A DNA stretch of 64,000 nt. Origin: Sipunculus nudus. Taxonomy: Eukaryota; Annelida; Sipuncula; Golfingiida; Sipunculidae. Location: positions 9,265,076 to 9,329,075 of the forward strand of contig CM049309.1 in assembly GCA_026874595.1 (NCBI GenBank). Reading direction: 5' to 3'. Shown piece by piece: positions 35,576-60,500 of the stretch. Numbering within the stretch: the stretch's first letter is position 1; each line of letters begins with the position of its first letter. Position numbers and translations under genes: made by a program. The notes below the pieces were generated by a model, which saw only the letters and a list, made by a program, of their open reading frames with translations, ran no database searches and was not told the origin of the DNA.

Positions 35576-37673
35576 TCTTAATCTAAACTCCACAAAACAT
35601 TTCACTTGAATGAAGTGTAGCACAAAAAATATTAATATTAAACAATCCTTCCTTTATAGGACCAAACATCAATGACTAAATTAATTATCTCTCCATAATT
35701 TTAATACAACTGGCCAATTTAAGTCCTCACATATACTCTGCATTATGGATCAGTTTAAAAATCTTGTAATAATATCACTCTGATCAGTCTATCACAATAT
35801 GAATAAACATACTGGATTTAAGTAATGAACAAAATGCTACATTAGCATTCCTAATACAGTTTTAACATACCTGACTCATTTCATCAGCCATACAAAGGTT
35901 ACAAATAAACTTTCATTTTAATATACAAATGTTACAAATCTTGTTTATTTATTCATTATTTTCCAGTTTTCGTAAAGACTGATTTTGTTAGGTGATAATT
36001 CAGTGATGGTGAATTTGATAAGTGAACTGCCTATTTGTTGTAACTTTTTGCATTCACCTCCATAAAATATAACCACTGATAATAAAAAGACTATGTTACA
36101 TTTTCACTGAACAGGTTATTTGGATATCATTACTGACATACTAATAATGATTTACACTATTATCATTCATATTTATCAAATATAATAATTCATGTAATAA
36201 CTGTTTAACATCCTGTGAAAAGAAATGAAAATTTTGACAACAGAACTATATAACCATAAATAAGTCATTGACTCTCGTTAATAGAGAAATATGAAATATA
36301 TTGAGGATTATATGATTCATAATACTTCAAATTATTAAAATTAAATTGTGTGGCAGTAAAATAAATTTCTCTGATACATAAATCTTTTTTTATTATTATT
36401 TTTTATCTAAAACTACATATAATTTAGATAAATAAGTGGCATATAATGATAAACTTTTACAAAAAAAAAAGAAAATTATTACTCTCATACAAGTTGCTTA
36501 AACTTAACTAAGTGTCACATGTACAGTTTCTGATAAAAAAAAATATTTAGAAAAGTACTTGTTAATTTTTACTATGTCCACCAGAGGTCACCCCATCACA
36601 CAACAAACTGCCTCTTTTTCTGGAATAAGCCTCCAGATTGATGTGTGATTGGGGTCAATGACCGTCATGTCTGGGTCAAAGGTCAACAGAGGTTAATCAG
36701 AGTGTAGCAGGAAGCCCTCTGGTGAGCCATCAGAAAATCAGTATCTGGTCCTAACATTAAAAGTTTACATGAAAACCAAGCATAACTGGATATATCTGTC
36801 AGAATTTGAAGGCACAGAGAAAATGTGCCAAACTATGTATACAGTGGACTTAACTGTGAAACAATTTTTTTACAATTCCAAATAAAACCAATTTTTGCTA
36901 ATTTCAAATTATACTATTCTTTAGTTAAATTTTGGTTGGACTTCAGTCAATGCCACTACTAGGATGAAAATTTATTACAACACATTTTTCTTAAGACACT
37001 CAATAACAAAGTATTTGTAACGGCACATCTCATATTAAAGTAGGCTCCTTACACAGGGGTTATTCACTTCAGTAGTGCCAGATAATTTTTTGTTTTAACT
37101 TTCTGGGACAACTGCAGTGTATATCCACTGAGTAACGAGTGTAATAGCAAAGGTCACAGGTCTACTCTGGAAGGACAAAGAGGAGCCAATAAGGAAAAAA
37201 TTAGTGCTTGATGCTGATTGGCTAGAATCACCAGTATAACCACCAATAGTATGCAGATGAATATTTGATGCATCACAAAGGGTGTAACATGAGACATTAT
37301 TAATACATGCATGTCTGTAGCTGGGAGTATATGAATTCTGCAGTTTTTGTACACAATAAATACAATGTCACTTGAGACTCGTTACATGCACATTTTTTTC
37401 CTATAATCTTTCCTCTATAAATTTAAACTACACCCTTTGTGCATAATATCTGATAAAACTTAAAAGTGACAAACCAGGTCTTAACTTTAATACATCTGTT
37501 ATGTCTCATGTAAAACTGTAAATGGCTGGTGTACAATATATTTTCCTTTCATATAATTACTGACTATTCTCCTCATAATATTATCCTCTGTAATTCACTT
37601 CAGATGTGCTTATTTTTACAATATTAATCATTTGGAGACAAACAGCATGAGCGCCCTCTGGGGGCTACAAGAC

Positions 37674-49619
<11,946 letters not shown>

Positions 49620-50349
49620 TTACATGAGTGATCTTGTGCTCTGGAAAGCCTTAATATAGTTATATATATATGAATGAGAAATTTGATGTACATTTATCAG
49701 ATTTCAGAGGGAAATAAATGGATTTATAACTTTAATGCTGATTCCTAGAAATACATTAAGAACCATTTAAACAGACTAAGGTGATATAATAAATAAATTA
49801 TTATATTTTGTTCAATTATTAAACATTACACTCTATAAATGAAATAGGAATTTTACACCATTTTGTTTATACAAGGTAATCAAAAATAATAAAACTGTAA
49901 CAGGTCAACCAATACCAAACGTGTTAAATACAAGTGGTACTGTTATCATGACAGCCCTACAGTTAATGGGAATGCAAGGACAGTTAGGACACACATTACA
50001 AACAGAATTTTGGACCTACCAGCAGACTTTTTGACATCATACCAATTATCATGGCATTTATTGTAATTTACACCCTCACTCTGTTTGTAGGTCATTCCCA
50101 TAAAACAGCTGAAACGATGTGGCTGGGAAGGGCAAATTAATTAGAAAAACATGCTGGTTACATTTAGCTTAGTGCTAAATTCAAGTATGCCCTAACAGTT
50201 GGTCAACATGGCAACCTGATCAGTCCATTCATAAAACATGATGACATGAGTTGGTAGATATGCATACTATCAGAAGGGTATAATATTTTTTAAACTAATA
50301 CCCACATTCTAATGTATATCAGTCACTTAAGTATGCCCCGATGTCATGT

Positions 50350-50605
50350 CACATGTCAATCATGTTCATATACTGTCACATTTCTATCAAGTTCATTTCT
50401 CTTGCACATTTCAATCATGTTCATTTCTCTTGCACATTTCAATCCCGTTAATTTCTCTTGCACATTTCAATCACATTCATTTCTCTTGCACATTTCAATC
50501 CGATTCATTTCTCTTGTGACATTTCAATCATGTTCATTTCTCTCGTCACATTTCACACACATTCATTTCTCTTGCTACATTTCAAACACATGTGCATCTC
50601 CATCA
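50350..50605. repeat. Minisatellite, unit 28-29 bp (CACATTTCAATCATGTTCAT)
   Basis: About eight units of CACATTTCAATCATGTTCAT then TTCTCTTG. The open frames across it are a by-product of the repeat. Confidence 0.93.
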
Positions 50606-52026
50606 TTCAAGTCATTCTTTCATTTCTCTGTAGTTTCACCCAAACATCTTTCTTCTCTCACATGTTTAATCACATGCTTATTTCAATATCATTTACTCAT
50701 TCACTGACTGTGTTTAATACCCTGAAACTGTGAAAGTAGAAACATTCATAAATTATCTTAATAAAAAGCTGAATATTACAAAATGTATACTTAAAATCTG
50801 GATATGTATTTTTATTTACTGTAACATTTATGATATAATCTGATAAGTTCCTGTGTATATATGGACTGTATTCACTTAATTTGAGGACATTGTTACAGAT
50901 ATTCAAAAAATTTAACAAAACCATAACCTTTCTCAATTTATTGACAACCAATATTGTAACAGTTTATGTAAGGTATACAACATTTCAATTGCAATTATAA
51001 ATCATTTGTCACATTAACAAAAATATAAAAATGAATTAATCTTTTACATATAACCTATTAAAATAATATACTTGAAACCGTGCAAGTATTTAAACAGATT
51101 ACAGGCAATTCAAAACAACAGAGGCTCCACTAGAATTCATGCACAAAGTAACCTTAAGTAGTGTTAACAACCCAGTACAGATGGCAGCACAGAATGCTTC
51201 TGCTCCTGAAACCACCCAACAGATACCAGTCTGTCAAGAAGAAACCCATTAAACTGACCCTTAAGTCTAGAATTGACTTGTATTTCTACAGACAACTGGA
51301 TTATGTGAAAACCTAATACAATAAAGTGGATTAAAAATATTTATTACATAAACTGGTAAAACATTATACTCTATACATACATGGGGTTTACGCCATGGAG
51401 TTGTGGACGACTTGCCTTCCATTTTTCTTATCTTGGTCATCTGAAATATCAGAAAAAAAGATAATGTATATAAATGTTTAACATGATCAGATTATCTTAA
51501 ACTTAAAGATGAGTTAGCATAAGATGTTTGGTTTGAACACTGCAGCACAGTGATCCAAACTCACAATGTTTCCAATTTCAATGGATAATCTGGGTTCAAT
51601 CTGACACTTTGCCCGGGACAAAAGGTTAATCTGGGTCCAAACCCACAGATTGTGAGGTTTCAACATACAGATATTAAAATATATGTTAATTGCACATTAG
51701 AAATTTGAGACAAGTATTTAACCCTCCCCCCCCCCCCACCATCCCTGACAGCTCATATGTACTGCTGCCTTACCCCTAATTTGGTAGAAAACTAATTTCA
51801 TTGGGTAAATTCACCATAATGTATTAATCATAAATAGGTTTGTGAAGCACAGAGAGATTGATATCACTGAGAGTGACAAACTCCCTTATATATATGTTTG
51901 TATGAGTTAAATAATAAATAAATGATTTATATATTAATTCACAATCTAAGAATTCCTCTTGTTTGCACTATAAAATACTGTAATGTTTTGTTTATATGGA
52001 GTTTTATTGTTATATTGTTGAAAAAA

Positions 52027-52046
52027 ATCTTAATAATAATAATAAT

Positions 52047-52088
<42 letters not shown>
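52027..52088. repeat. (AAT)n microsatellite
   Basis: About twenty trinucleotide units with one interruption near the left end. Confidence 0.95.
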
Positions 52089-52089
<1 letters not shown>

Positions 52090-53095
52090 TAATTATCATT
52101 ATTATTCATACAATAAGGAAAACTATAACAACAGTAAATATTATCATAAATTCATCATATCATGATTATTCCAATTAAATATACAAATATTATTAACAAT
52201 AATTATAATCATTATAATCATAATAAAAAAAAACAAAATATAAATGAAGAAGATATAAAATCTGATAAAAATTGTATGGATATAAAATTTAATATTAACC
52301 AAATATCAAGCCAATTTAAGTTGTGAAGGCAGTTTTCATAAACATGTATATGAAGATGTCAAACTGTATGTGTATAATATACAAGAAACATACAGCATAC
52401 AACATGGGACCAGGTCACATTGAACTATGCATTGCCTGAGAAAAGTGATTATTTATAGGGAAAGACCACAGTGTTAGAACATACAGACAACATAATGCTA
52501 GCCTCCTTTACTTTATGGTACAGGTGTAACCAGCAGACAATCACTTTTATATCACAGAAACCATCATATGAATAATAATATGAAAATAATTTATTATCAA
52601 CAAATGACAAGGTCTGGGCCATGATACAAAAGATTGAAATGCATCATTGAGTCTGAGGCAGTTTGTCCAGGCAGATTATGTTATTTTATCCTAAAATCAT
52701 TAAAAAAATCAAACAAAAACATATTAACGGTACACTTAGGTTCAAATTTAACAATTTTCAAAAAAAGTATTTAAGAAATGACCTATGAGGAATGTTAATT
52801 AATAAAGAAAATCCAGTGACAGGTTTAAAATCATATATAAAATATAAGCTCATGTAAAGGATAGAATATATGGCACTTACTTGTTAAATTCCAATTAATT
52901 AAATAATTAATTAATAAATTTAATAAAATTTGATAAGAATTATACATAAGTTTGCTGTTGAATTGATGGAGAGGGAGGCGGCAGACATTTTGTAATAATG
53001 TCACTAGTAATACACAAGAGCCCTGCACTGTAAGGGGTTGGGTTTGTCTATACACAAGGACAGTAATAATTAATGAATGGTGTCATACCTTAAGG

Positions 53096-54260
53096 ATCGT
53101 AAATGTTACCCCTAGAGGGACCCCAGGGGTAACCATACACCCCCACACAGTACCACGCTGTTAGAAGAACACCCGCAGAAGCTGGATCCAATATGGACGC
53201 CTCCTCTTCAGCTGGGGTTATGATAATACGCAGCAGCCTGTCAACCAATCAATACAGCTTAACTGGCTGGGGCAGCCCAGGTCCTAAAATAGGAATCACG
53301 TGGCAGGATGCCGCTAAATATACACCCCAAACTGAGGACACACCCAAAGTTACCGAGTTGTCTTCTATACAAAACTAACAAGGAAAGTCTCACCACACGT
53401 AAGGCCCACTAGGCAACTGGACCTTCCATGTGTTGATTTATTCATTTAATTGTGTTAATACACATTAAATAGCCAGCACTCTGGGGCAGCCCCTGTTGCC
53501 TAAATAAGGCAAAATGAGCACTCCTCTTGCCCTGGCACTGTTAGTCTAAACTGTGTAACTTGAGTACAGATGAGGGCCTGCCAGTATTCTGCCACAAGTT
53601 TGGAATGCTTGCACAAGCCATGCTATAAAAGGGATTCTCCCTGACTTGCCCAGGCCCCAACTTATGCCCGCAGCAATAGACAGTCTGAGGCAGCAGTACC
53701 TAAATACACCCCAACATGCTGTTCATTCTCCTGCTTCCCCTGCGCAAGTCCAGCACGCTATGTGCTTGTGCAGCCCAGGATGTGAACTGCATACAGTCAT
53801 CTGCATGAGGGTAGGCCACATTCCACAGTAAGTTCAGCCCTGGTAAAAGCTTCATACTTTTTTTCCCCACACCAGCATACTGCGAGCCTGCATACATGCA
53901 AGCCTGTGTATGAGGGGGGATGAATCTATACTCCATCACCGACGACTGTAACTCAGCATCGTCATCACGACCACGGCACGGCCGAACATTCACGGTTTCT
54001 TACAACAACTTCGTTTCAGTAGGTGACGGCTAACCCCTACTATTACTACGAACCATTCCATTAACAAATTTACATCCACAACATTTGCGACCATAGACAG
54101 ATTGTACCAGATGCTGTGATCCAGACTGATGACCCGTTTTGGAATTCAAGTCTCATTTAGTCCGGCCTGACTTGTGAGAATACTTCATCAACTTCGTTCA
54201 AGTTCTACAACGGTGTACGCACTTGGAAGACATTCTTGATTCTGCTTAACGTAAGTGCCT
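53096..54260 (+). other. GC-richer block with promoter-like signals, identity unknown
   Basis: Opens with the inverted pair GTTACCCCT/AGGGGTAAC (about 53106-53134). It then has CCAAT (near 53232), a good TATA box GCTATAAAAGGG (about 53620-53631) and, at the end, a consensus splice donor AACGTAAGT (about 54248-54256). No conserved protein is encoded on either strand. It could be the promoter and first noncoding exon of an unannotated plus-strand transcript, or a solo LTR-like fragment. I cannot tell which. Confidence 0.3.
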
Positions 54261-55638
54261 TCTCACTTGGACACATCTTCTCTAGTAAAAGAAGTAGGAA
54301 TCAATTTACAAGTTAGAATCCATTTACAAGTTTTTATAATAAACCTATTTTGTTGTAATATTTGTTATTTAGAAAGAATTTTTATAAGGATAAACTTTCA
54401 TCAAGCAAATTCACTGGACAGAATAAAACCTGTCTGTATTAAAGAAACTGTAACAGTCATGAGTTTTAAGCGAAGCTCTGAAAAAGTCTGATTGTAACAA
54501 CTTATTTTAGGTAAAATCTTTCACAGCATGTCAATTATTCTTTTGCTGTTTAGAAATTACCTCTCTCTGAAAATTCCAGAGATATTTCTTCAATTATCAA
54601 TTAGGTTCAAGAGGATTCAAAGCTAGTTTATGTTAGGATCTTTCTTATGATATGAACCAGTTTCTGTATGGATTGAAAGCATCATAAACTATTTAATGTA
54701 CTTTATTTCAGGCAGGGATTAACTTTTTTTAAAGTATCAGACAATCCAAAAGGTCTTTTCATCACAAATCAGGTTATGGTGAAAAAGTATTTGAGGGACT
54801 GATATTTTTTTTTTCCATTTTCAAGATACCTTATCCTAAGTTTTAGAATTTGGAAAATCCACTCTGTTTCATTAACTTAGTTTCTATTCAAGTAGTCAAG
54901 TTTATGATCACTGAAAATACAATATTTCTGCAGAAGAATAAAGCAAGTATTTTATTGTAGAAAAAAAGTTTTTGAATACTTTTGTGGACTTTTTTTTCAG
55001 GTTTAATCAGATATTTTCCAATTATCAGATCTTTTCAAAGACAATTGTTTTTTTTTGGCAAATTGAAGAAATTTTCAGACAGAAGTGAAGCATTTTGGGT
55101 AATGAGATTATGTAGTGCTTGTAAGATCTCCTCTTTACCAGAGAATCTAACTGTAACAGTAGCCTTGTCAGGATCTGATCTAGCTTTACCCTGCTAAGTT
55201 AGAGAGCATGTGAGGAAAGAACGTTTTAAATTGAGGAAATTGGCAATTCAATCCAGTAATTTTACAGTGATCCTCCATGCTAATCCTTTGATAAACTCAT
55301 CTGAATGTTAAATGAAGTATTTGGATTTTATAACAACCTATTTACAAGTGTCTACATGTATATCAAATTTGATATTTCCAAAATTTAATGTGGATTTTAC
55401 TGTGGAACTTCCGGTTGAAAATATCTGTATTATCACATTATGTTTAACAAAATACTAAAGAGTATTTTCAGTTGGCTGATCAGATAAAAATCTTCCAGCT
55501 TTACATATGTAGTTATCTGTTAACTATCCATTCCCAGTGTAAATTAAGTTCAGTAATGTATGCTAATCAATGTATGCTTATCATCACAGTACATCAAATT
55601 TTTTTGTCATCTTAAATAGCTGATATTATCAATGAATA

Positions 55639-55694
55639 CCAATATACAGATTACATATATCCTGTGGAGACTATATATATAATATATATATATA

Positions 55695-55737
<43 letters not shown>

Positions 55738-55856
55738 CAATATACAGATTACATATATCCTGTGGTGACTATAAATAATATATATATATATATATATATA
55801 CATACATATATATATACATACATACATCAATATACAGATAACATATATCCTGCTGT

Positions 55857-55911
<55 letters not shown>
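55639..55911. repeat. Compound repeat: three 90-98-bp units with expanding (TA)n
   Basis: CAATATACAGATTACATATA then TCCTGTGGTGACTATA recurs at 55639, 55737 and 55828, each followed by a long (TA)n run. Confidence 0.92.
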
Positions 55912-57464
55912 CCTTGTAAGTAACACTGTTAATCAGAGGCAAATTATTACAAATTACTACTCATGTTGGCCACATTTCCCATGAGCTCATCATGATTAAT
56001 TTAATTACTGTGATAAACTTAAACTGTCAGATCCACCTTCATAGATCACTATCATAGTTACTATAATTAATACAAAAACATCACTGTTATATCTAGGTAA
56101 TTAAAATTACAATACATGATAGTTACAACTGTGAGGCAATAGCAAGTTCATAATCAAGTCCCAAGAGGGAGCCACTGGCTCCCAATTATCTGTAAAAAAA
56201 AATAAATAAATGCTATGCAAGTAACAACATAGCGTATCAAAGGTTACATATATTTTTCGTTGACAGTACAGTTTATATCAGCTCTGATAAGATATTTTTA
56301 TGAACAGGATTAACAGGCACTAAAATGCTAAAATTATATATCAAATTTTATTAATATATATACTGTGATATTTTATTTTAATATCATATAGAAAAAAAAA
56401 CTTTTTTATACATCAACAAGTATTCTTGAAAATTTTCAGGTTCTCTGGTATTTCTGAATTTTAATATTTCATTCAGACTGCTGAAGTTCAATATTTATTT
56501 TTAGTTTGAATAGCAGCAACAGTTAGCTTTTAAATGAGGTCATGGTGATACATAAATCAAACAAATGGGAAAATGTGAGAAAAGGTATTGATTTTATGCA
56601 TACCTGAAAAAGCATGAAAAGCATGGTATTTCCTTAGAAGGCCTGACATGAAGCAATTTTGTATAGATGGGACTGATTTTAAGTTTTTATTGATGTAAGA
56701 CTGATATTTTCTAACTGATCAAACTCTGTAAATTTAGGTTGATTCTGTCATCATATTTTCTTCTTTTTCCTTCTCCTTTTTTCTTTCTCTCTACATCTGT
56801 GTACGTCTATTTCATTTTCTTGTTCTCTCCATCCAGTGTTCTCCTATATAACTCTCCCTCCCCCACAACAATGACCTTGGTTAAGCAGCCAAATTATCAT
56901 ATCTTAATACCAGTCCTTAACCACACACAAAAGAAAACACTCCAAGACATAATGACCAATTTTCAGGCTTGCAGAAAATATCAAATAAAAGAGTACATTA
57001 ACCATTCACTAGTAAACCTTAATAATAATAAACTGTAGTTTGTCATTTCCTTCTATTTTCTATCTCAGCTTTCTCAAATTTAATTTTCAACTCCTAGTCA
57101 ACATGTTATACTTAATTCTATAAATAAAATGTAACTACAATTATAACAACACTAACCAAGACAATTCTTCAATGAGGTTCCAACTGATCCGTTTAGCTGC
57201 AGAAAAGTTAAATTAATAGCACAAGTGTAATGGTTACGTTCACTTGTGTAACCTGGCTGATAACAATACAGGAATGCTGCAGATTATCTCATTTTCAGTA
57301 AACAGATTCAGAGACTGTGTTTCTGATGCCACATACTTGAGGCCACCTGATAGGGGAGGGTAGGGTGAAAAGGTCTGAACATTATCAGAGGAGCAGCCTG
57401 AGGCCCCTGTAACCCTACCCCAGGAATACACTACTGAACACTAGTGACTGATACTGCCCCCTTA

Positions 57465-57522
57465 CCCCCCCCCCCCCCTCCCACTGTTACCCTACCCCAG
57501 GAATACACCCCCCCCCCCCGTA
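57465..57522. repeat. C-tracts with duplicated CCCTACCCCAGGAATACAC
   Basis: Two C-runs follow two copies of ACCCTACCCCAGGAATACAC (about 57415 and 57488). Length in the true genome is uncertain because homopolymers are error-prone. Confidence 0.7.
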
Positions 57523-60500
57523 TGGTCAGGGTTTGAGGAATCTTTCACAAATCTCTGAGGCTTCTTATCCAAAATGTATATCAATGTATATATAAACCTG
57601 TCAACAACTCTGCAAGGTTTTAGTATATATCCAAGATAAGAAACTGTAAAGCTAGGAGTGAACAATTGTTTTATTATGATCTAGATCTCTTTAGTGATTT
57701 GAAAAATGCCTTTTTATGGCATTTGACTGTAGTTAATAGACTTGTAATGTATGCAATTGATATGGTCAAATTCTCTACTAACCTGCTGAGCCTGTAAATG
57801 TAAATTATTAGTCCTACAATGGCCTGTGGGCACCTTAAATTTCAATCTCTAATTCCAATTACAATGATTGTTTTTTTTATTGTGAGTGTTTAAAATTCAT
57901 GATATTCGAGAAGCGAAAATTATCTTGAAAATAAATTCTTTTGTGTAAAAGATGCTACATCTGCACAAGTGAACAGTGATTTATTCTATAGTCTCAATGG
58001 CATTTCATGTATATATTGTGACATTAGCATCAATATTAACATAAATTTTTTGTTACCATTAACTTAACTGACCCTATGATTCAAGAGAATCTTAACCACA
58101 GGTTAAACATCCCAGAGATATTAATACAATGTGCACTGTTCATATTTGTACAACTGTAGCCAGTGTGTGAACTCAGTGCTATCACCATGTTATTAAAAAT
58201 AACATGACTTTATATGCCTTTTCAAACTGCTCAATATAAACCACACTTAATTACTTATATTTACCGGTATTTTCTCTAATTAAGGATCAAACACTCATAT
58301 TTAAAAAAAGAAAAACACATGACTACAAGTAGAAATGGTAAAATTCTGCCAAAATTCCTTTGTTTGAATAAATTAACTGTTTTATTTTTAATTTCTCTTT
58401 GATGGAAAAATTGATAGTTCATGATTTTGATGAAATTTCACAATGCCCCCTGTTGTCAGGGAGTCAAGACCACACCATATGGTAATTTTCTTACCAGCCC
58501 AGCAAATGGACTGCAGTGCTGTGTTGTATGCTGTGTCAGTGTGTAACTGTGTATACAACTGGTACACAAGGCTTGCCAACATGGCAGAGCCAAATCTATG
58601 TGAATTCCTGTCTCAACCCCTGACCTCTACCATGACAGTGTAGGAAACTGTGGTACATTTTGTGAAGGCTTGGACAGCCTGAGGCAGTGCTGCCTGTGGT
58701 TACACTTTGTTTATTCTGGTGGTTCCCAAACTACATTAGTTACCACTCATGCAAAACTTTAAAGTACAAACAATGAAAATCACCCGCTTTTTATCCCACA
58801 CATTCACTCCCTGACAGTATTGTTTAATTCACTTAATAATAGCAAAAAATATCACATTTCAGCTTCTCAGTTAATTTAATCCACAGTAACATAATATCTA
58901 CAAAGACACCCTCTATTATTTTGCATTTTCAGGATCTGTGTTTAATTTTTGTAATATTTCCTATTAAATTAAGTGTCAGTATCATGTTAATTGAAATGTT
59001 AATTTCACTATCAAAATAATTATTAAAAAATATCAACCTGATAGAAAATTCAATGATCTAATGGTAAAAATCAGTAACATACAAATTAGTAACATACTGA
59101 TTGTTCCTACTGCTGTGAAAAGTTTCTGCTTATTTTTACGATAAACCTCACGTTTTCTGACATTTCTGCAGGATACAGAGTGGAAATACTAAATACTTGT
59201 ATCCTTCCTAAACCTGCCCAGCCTGCTGTGTGGGAAACCAGCGCCCAGCGCATGACAGGATGCTTAGCTGTATGTGATCAGAATAATTCATTACAAAGGT
59301 TAAAATACACAGCAAAATAGTCAATTAATGTAAATGTCACCCTGCTCACTATTACCATGCTGGCTGACAACAGTTACCATGGTGACAGCTGCCATAGCAT
59401 AATCAGTTACCATGGTAATATGTATCCACTTTGAGACAACATTTGCTTGGCTCTGAACTTTCAAATCAGCTATTTCTAAAGTTCTTTTGACCATAAACTT
59501 TCCTTGGAAGTCTCCTTTTGTGAGCTTCTTTCAAAATCCTGCTTGCACAGGTGATTCTAAATTACTAACTGTCATATTTGGACATTAAAATCATACTGTG
59601 GATTTCTTACCATTTGGATCAGTGGTGCTAAATAAATTTGGGACAAATTCAGTGCTTCAGGAATATTACTGTGTTTCCCATATATATATTTTTTTAAATC
59701 TATATAAACATTAAATATGAATTAGTTTTGAAACAAATTAAACTATATATCTAAATTCTTTCCTAAATAATAATAATTCTTTAAAAATTTAACAATTTAG
59801 AACGTACATTCAAAATACAAAAAGAAACAAATTTCAATTATTTTCCCTAAAAGAGTTTTTCACATCAAAATATTCAGTTTTGTTAGGATGATTTTTAAAA
59901 ATCCTTCTTTGGGCCACTCCTTTTAGCTTTAACAAGCTTGGAGTCAATATCCTTTAACATATGGGGTCCATAAGTACAATCTATGCCTGTTTCTAGCATC
60001 TACAAGCTTGAGCAATATACCCGCTCTATACTGTAATTCTATACAGCCGCAATCTGGGACCAGTCTATCTGTGGATCAGCAGGTAAACCGCAGGGTCCTG
60101 TTTTCTAACCTTTGTTAACCTCATCACTATCTCTGACGATAATCAGACCATTTTAACGAGATTAATGGGTACTGATACATCACATTTTGTTTCTTGATTT
60201 TTAGTTTTAAAACGGGGAAACTTTACAAATTTGTGGTTTATCTTGCCATCCCGCCTTGAATGAACTCTCCCGTACTTGCCAAGCCCTAAGTATCCGGTGC
60301 CCAACTAAGTTAGTGGTTGATTGACAAAAGCCAAATGCTGTCTGAGTATTCCCGCCCTGACAGCCAAGCATGACAAAGGTATGGATTTTCTTTTAAAAGT
60401 TTCAGTTAAAGCTGACCCCATTTTAAAATCCACCAAAATTTTCGTAAATGAAGATTTCATGTTGACTTTTAACATCAACATAATATTTCAAGTTTCAGTC

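Larger units (their letters stand above)
31386..37673. other. Convergent intergenic region with both 3' untranslated regions
   Basis: Lies between the CWC27 stop and the MIB1 stop. AT-rich, with a SINE-like fragment, two minisatellites, repeated GCTGATTGG words at 34620-34740, and many candidate polyadenylation hexamers on both strands. None can be chosen from sequence alone, so I assign no transcript ends. Confidence 0.6.

Noticed and set aside
51383-51442. Possible minus-strand exon with acceptor ATATTTCAG and donor CATGTATGT, reading MTKIRKMEGKSSTTPWRKPH.
   Set aside because: No similarity to any MIB1 segment. It does not end in the phase that the exon at 49602 requires, and nothing else supports it.
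53700-53993. 97-codon minus-strand frame in the GC-richer block.
   Set aside because: No recognisable family, no splice or start context, and composition expected by chance in a GC-richer stretch.
55651-55926. 91-codon minus-strand frame rich in Ile and Tyr.
   Set aside because: Translation of (TA)n runs in the compound microsatellite.
58388-58582. Minus-strand frame followed by a possible donor (GCTGGTAAGA).
   Set aside because: Peptide is unlike MIB1 and no acceptor of suitable phase is evident.
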